Of a stretch of 64,000 bases of DNA, positions 61,233 through 64,000 are shown piece by piece. Each line of letters starts with the position of its first letter. Within the stretch, counting starts at the first letter, position 1. The notes beneath the pieces are model-generated. The model saw nothing but the letters and a program-made list of their open reading frames with translations, searched no databases and was not told the DNA's origin. The position numbers and the translations under genes were made by a program. The DNA is from Castellaniella sp049671645 (GTDB lineage Bacteria > Pseudomonadota > Gammaproteobacteria > Burkholderiales > Burkholderiaceae_B), in NCBI RefSeq assembly GCF_049671645.1, contig NZ_JBATVG010000007.1, forward strand, positions 124,001 to 188,000, given 5' to 3'.

Positions 61233-62102
61233 GTGTTTATCATTCTGGGGTATCTGATTGTCCTGATCGGGGTGTTTGCCAGCTTCATCGGGGTGGGCGG
61301 GCATCTGGGGGCCTTGTACCAGCCTTTTGAATTCCTGCTGATCGGCGGCTGCGCCCTGGGTGCGTACATTGGCGGCAGCAACGGCGCTTCCATCAAGCTG
61401 CTGATCGAAGCCATTCCCAAGGCCATCAAGCGCAATCCCTACGGCAAGCCGCTGTACATGGAATTGCTGGCGCTGCTGTATACCCTGCTGAACAAGGCCC
61501 GGCGCGATGGCCTGATGTCCATCGAATCCGATATCGAAGACCCCAAGTCCAGCGCCATCTTCACGCAGTATCCCCAGGTCCAGAAAGACGCCAAGCTGAT
61601 GGAATTCCTGACGGATTACCTGCGCATCATGATCAGCGGCAACATGAACCCCTTCGAAATCGAAACCCTGATGGACCAGGAAATCGAGGCCCTGCACAGC
61701 GAACACAATACCCCCATCAACGCGGTGCGCGCCGTCGCCGACAGCTTGCCGGCCTTTGGTATCGTGGCGGCGGTGCTGGGGGTGGTGCATGCGCTGGCCG
61801 CCGTCGACCAGCCGCCTGCCGTCCTGGCCGACCTGATTGCCAAGGCTATGGTCGGTACTTTCCTGGGCATCCTGCTGTCCTATGGGTTCGCCGCGCCGTT
61901 TGCCGCTGCGGTGGAACGCCAGTCCGTGGCGGCCGTCAAGGTCCTGGAATGCATCAAGGTCACGCTGCTGGCCAGCATGAATGGCTACCCGCCGCCCCTG
62001 GCCGTTGAATTCGGCCGCAAAGTCCTGTTCTCCACGGTTCGGCCCTCGTTTGCCGAACTGGAAGCCCACGTCCGGCAGGCCAAGAGCCAGGCCGCCAAGT
62101 AA
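61233..62102 (+). CDS. motA: flagellar motor stator protein MotA
   Basis: The 289-residue proton-channel subunit has four helices and the cytoplasmic loop NKARRDGLMSIESDIEDPKSSAIFTQYPQV, plus PAFGIVAAVLGVVHALAAVDQPP and KAMVGTFLGILLSYGFAAP for the channel helices. The start is GTG 61233, at the position where MotA family sequences begin (FIILGYLIVLIGV). It lies 112 bp after flhC. Confidence 0.94.
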   Translation: MFIILGYLIVLIGVFASFIGVGGHLGALYQPFEFLLIGGCALGAYIGGSNGASIKLLIEAIPKAIKRNPYGKPLYMELLALLYTLLNKARRDGLMSIESDIEDPKSSAIFTQYPQVQKDAKLMEFLTDYLRIMISGNMNPFEIETLMDQEIEALHSEHNTPINAVRAVADSLPAFGIVAAVLGVVHALAAVDQPPAVLADLIAKAMVGTFLGILLSYGFAAPFAAAVERQSVAAVKVLECIKVTLLASMNGYPPPLAVEFGRKVLFSTVRPSFAELEAHVRQAKSQAAK

Positions 62103-62120
62103 GGCAGGGGGCAAAGGGCT

Positions 62121-63254
62121 ATGGCCAAACAGGATACCGGCCGGGTGGTCGTTCGCCGTAAGCGTGCTTACGGCGAAGGGCATCATGGGGGCAGCTGGAA
62201 GATCGCCTATGCCGACTTCATGACGGCGATGATGGCGTTTTTCCTGGTCATGTGGCTATTGCTGCTGGTGCCGAAAACGGAACTCGAAGGGATCGCCGAG
62301 TATTTCCGCATGCCGCTGATCACCGCCGTGACGGGGGGGCCCAAGGTCGACAACAGCCGGTCGGTGATTCCGGGAGGCGAACCCAGCGTCGTGCCCAACA
62401 AGAACCCGACGCCGCCCCAGATGATGGATCTGGAGAACCAGGAAGACCAGCTCGACCAGGAAAGCCTGGAGAACCTGAAGCAGAAGCTGGAAACACTGAT
62501 CGAGAACAATCCGGTGCTCAAGCAGTTCCGGCCGCAATTGCTGCTGGACATGACGCCGGACGGCCTGCGCATCCAGATCCTGGATCAGCAGAATCGCCCC
62601 ATGTTCGCCACCGGCAGCGCCCGGGTTCAGCCCTACATGCGCGACATCCTGCGCGAACTGGCTCCGCCCATCAATCAGCTGCCCAATTCCATCACGATTT
62701 CCGGCCATACGGACGCCATGCAGTACGCGGCGGGCGACCGCAGCTACAGCAACTGGGAACTGTCGGCCGATCGGGCCAACTCGGCCCGCCGTGAATTGGT
62801 GACCGGCGGTCTGGTCGAGCGCAAGGTCAAGCGCATCCTCGGGCTGGGCGATACGGTCAACCTGATCCAGGACGATCCCATGGCGGCCGTGAACCGCCGC
62901 ATCAGCATTCTGGTGCTGAACCGCCAGGCGGAACGGCGCATCGATGCCCAGAACAGCGCGGGCGCCAGCGGGAAACGGATCCGTGAACTGCTGGAAGAAC
63001 TCAGCCATCCGGATCGGCCGGGCGGCGCTGTTCCCGCAACGGGCGCGGCGGCGCCTGCGGTAACCGGCGGCGCGCCCTCCGCGCCGGGCTCCGCTCCGTC
63101 TGCTGCTCCGGCAGTCGCGCCATCTTCCGCCCCGGCAGCCGCGCCTGCGGGGGCTGCATCACCGGCAGGCGCGACGCCGCCTGCGGTAAACCAACCATCC
63201 GGCGCACCGGCGGCAATGCCCGTTCCGGCGGCCGGCAATCAAGGGCGAGGGTAA
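62121..63254 (+). CDS. motB: flagellar motor stator protein MotB with long Ala/Pro tail
   Basis: The 377-residue protein has the proton-carrying Asp32 in WKIAYADFMTAMMAFFLVMWLL and an OmpA-like peptidoglycan-binding domain (residues ~145-285; ISGHTDAMQYAAGDRSYSNWELSADRANSARRELV). After about residue 290 comes a ~85-residue Ala/Pro/Gly tail not found in E. coli MotB (308 residues). It starts 18 bp after motA, and its tail could extend into the periplasm or cell wall. Confidence 0.94.
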   Translation: MAKQDTGRVVVRRKRAYGEGHHGGSWKIAYADFMTAMMAFFLVMWLLLLVPKTELEGIAEYFRMPLITAVTGGPKVDNSRSVIPGGEPSVVPNKNPTPPQMMDLENQEDQLDQESLENLKQKLETLIENNPVLKQFRPQLLLDMTPDGLRIQILDQQNRPMFATGSARVQPYMRDILRELAPPINQLPNSITISGHTDAMQYAAGDRSYSNWELSADRANSARRELVTGGLVERKVKRILGLGDTVNLIQDDPMAAVNRRISILVLNRQAERRIDAQNSAGASGKRIRELLEELSHPDRPGGAVPATGAAAPAVTGGAPSAPGSAPSAAPAVAPSSAPAAAPAGAASPAGATPPAVNQPSGAPAAMPVPAAGNQGRG

Positions 63255-63256
63255 TC

Positions 63257-64000
63257 ATGAGTGCAGGTGTGGACCTCAGCGAATTCTACGATACGTTCTT
63301 TGACGAGGCCGACGAGCTGTTGGCCAATATGGAACAACTGCTTCTGAACCTGGATCTGGCGAATCCCGACTCCGACGAACTCAACGGGATCTTCCGGGCG
63401 GCGCATTCCATCAAGGGAGGGGCCGGCACGTTCGGCTGCTTCGAGGAACTTGCCAAGACGACCCACCTGCTGGAAAACCTTCTGGACCTGATCCGTCACG
63501 GCGAGTTGGCCTTGCGTCAGGATATGATCGACATCTTTCTGGAAACCAAGGACGTGTTGACCGATCAAGTCGCCGCGTATCGCGGCTCGGAAAAGCCCGA
63601 CCAGCAAGTCTACGAGCGCATCTGCGCTCAACTGAGGCAGCTGGCCCTCGAACATCAGCAGGGCGGCCCCGCGGCTGCGGCCCCGGCCGCTCCGGCGCCC
63701 GTCTCCGCCTCTGCGCCCGCTGCCAGCGCTCCGGTCCCGGTCGCGACGGCTGGCGCCTTGCCGGTGCGGGTGCGCATCAATAGCATCCAGGACAAGGACG
63801 TCGAGCCTCTGTGCAACGAGATGGCGCTGATGGGCGCCATCCTGCACCGTGATCACCGTGACGGCAATCTGTCCCTGTGGCTGCAGACCGGCACGCCGGC
63901 AGCCGATCTCGAAGCGGTCTGCTGCTTCATCGTCAATGCCGATCAGGTGGACGTGACTCACGAAGCCTTGCCGGGCGCGGCCGTAGCCGCGCCGGCGGTC
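63257..64000 (+). CDS. cheA: chemotaxis histidine kinase CheA (3' end outside window)
   Basis: The frame starts at ATG 63257, two bases after the motB stop, and stays open to the right edge. Residues 1-~110 are the HPt domain with the phosphorylated His50 in FRAAHSIKGGAGTFG. An Ala/Pro-rich linker (~135-165) follows, then the beginning of a second domain (PVRVRINSIQDKDVEPLCNEMALMG). The HPt and the operon position after motAB identify CheA; kinase and CheW-like domains must lie beyond the edge. Confidence 0.93.
   Translation, partial: MSAGVDLSEFYDTFFDEADELLANMEQLLLNLDLANPDSDELNGIFRAAHSIKGGAGTFGCFEELAKTTHLLENLLDLIRHGELALRQDMIDIFLETKDVLTDQVAAYRGSEKPDQQVYERICAQLRQLALEHQQGGPAAAAPAAPAPVSASAPAASAPVPVATAGALPVRVRINSIQDKDVEPLCNEMALMGAILHRDHRDGNLSLWLQTGTPAADLEAVCCFIVNADQVDVTHEALPGAAVAAPAV

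Overview
This is a GC-rich, densely coded bacterial chromosome segment. It looks like a betaproteobacterium of order Burkholderiales, probably family Alcaligenaceae (the Bordetella / Achromobacter / Castellaniella group). The reasons are inferential: an flhDC-motAB-cheA motility order, a glpSTPQV-type glycerol ABC cluster, a quinol-type nitric oxide reductase paired with NorR, and the overall style of the proteins. No insertion sequence, prophage, CRISPR array or rRNA was seen. Two tRNA genes (Thr-CGT, Asn-GTT) and one tRNA-Pro-like 3' tail are present.

Layout. 1-0.4 kb: end of a PilV-like pilin tip protein. 0.4-2 kb: isochorismatase-type hydrolase divergent from a GlxA-type regulator. 2-8.2 kb: purine (urate to ureidoglycolate) catabolism, with puuD and uraH divergent from a GntR regulator, puuE, alc and an M20 amidohydrolase; two matched GntR-type operators sit in the divergent promoter. 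8.3-11.8 kb: slyX, a YghU-type GST, an MFS pump and a PfkB kinase. 11.9-17.1 kb: a sulfane-sulfur island with a secreted rhodanese, a TsuA-like YeeE transporter, two coupled tiny ORFs, an MBL-fold hydrolase divergent from a BigR-like sensor and PmpA/PmpB half-transporters, then a cytochrome b561. 17.3-26.8 kb: small housekeeping and stress genes, both tRNAs, a RES-Xre toxin-antitoxin pair, and a small accessory patch with a T4 DenV-like UV-damage glycosylase. 26.9-32.8 kb: MarR-controlled tripartite EmrAB-type efflux operon and a divergent DMT exporter. 32.9-38.6 kb: patatin lipase, LysR/YeiH pair, SirB2, SbmA/YddA-like ABC exporter. 38.7-42.8 kb: norR and norB with three NorR sites and a sigma-54 promoter. 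42.8-48.5 kb: LysR/nitroreductase/DMT triad, gnd, a TPP-riboswitch-controlled CytX-like transporter, panD. 48.6-60 kb: lipoate-ligase-like protein, TM2 protein, and the complete glycerol module (glpK, glpR, ABC importer glpSTPQ-DUF2160-glpV, glpD). 60.2-64 kb: flhD, flhC, motA, motB and the start of cheA.

Several regulatory circuits can be read directly: GntR on purine genes, BigR on sulfur genes, MarR on efflux, NorR/sigma-54 on norB, a TPP riboswitch on cytX, and a 23-bp palindrome over the flhDC promoter. The least-described content is the pair of coupled micro-ORFs in the sulfur island, and the accessory patch around the DenV-like glycosylase.
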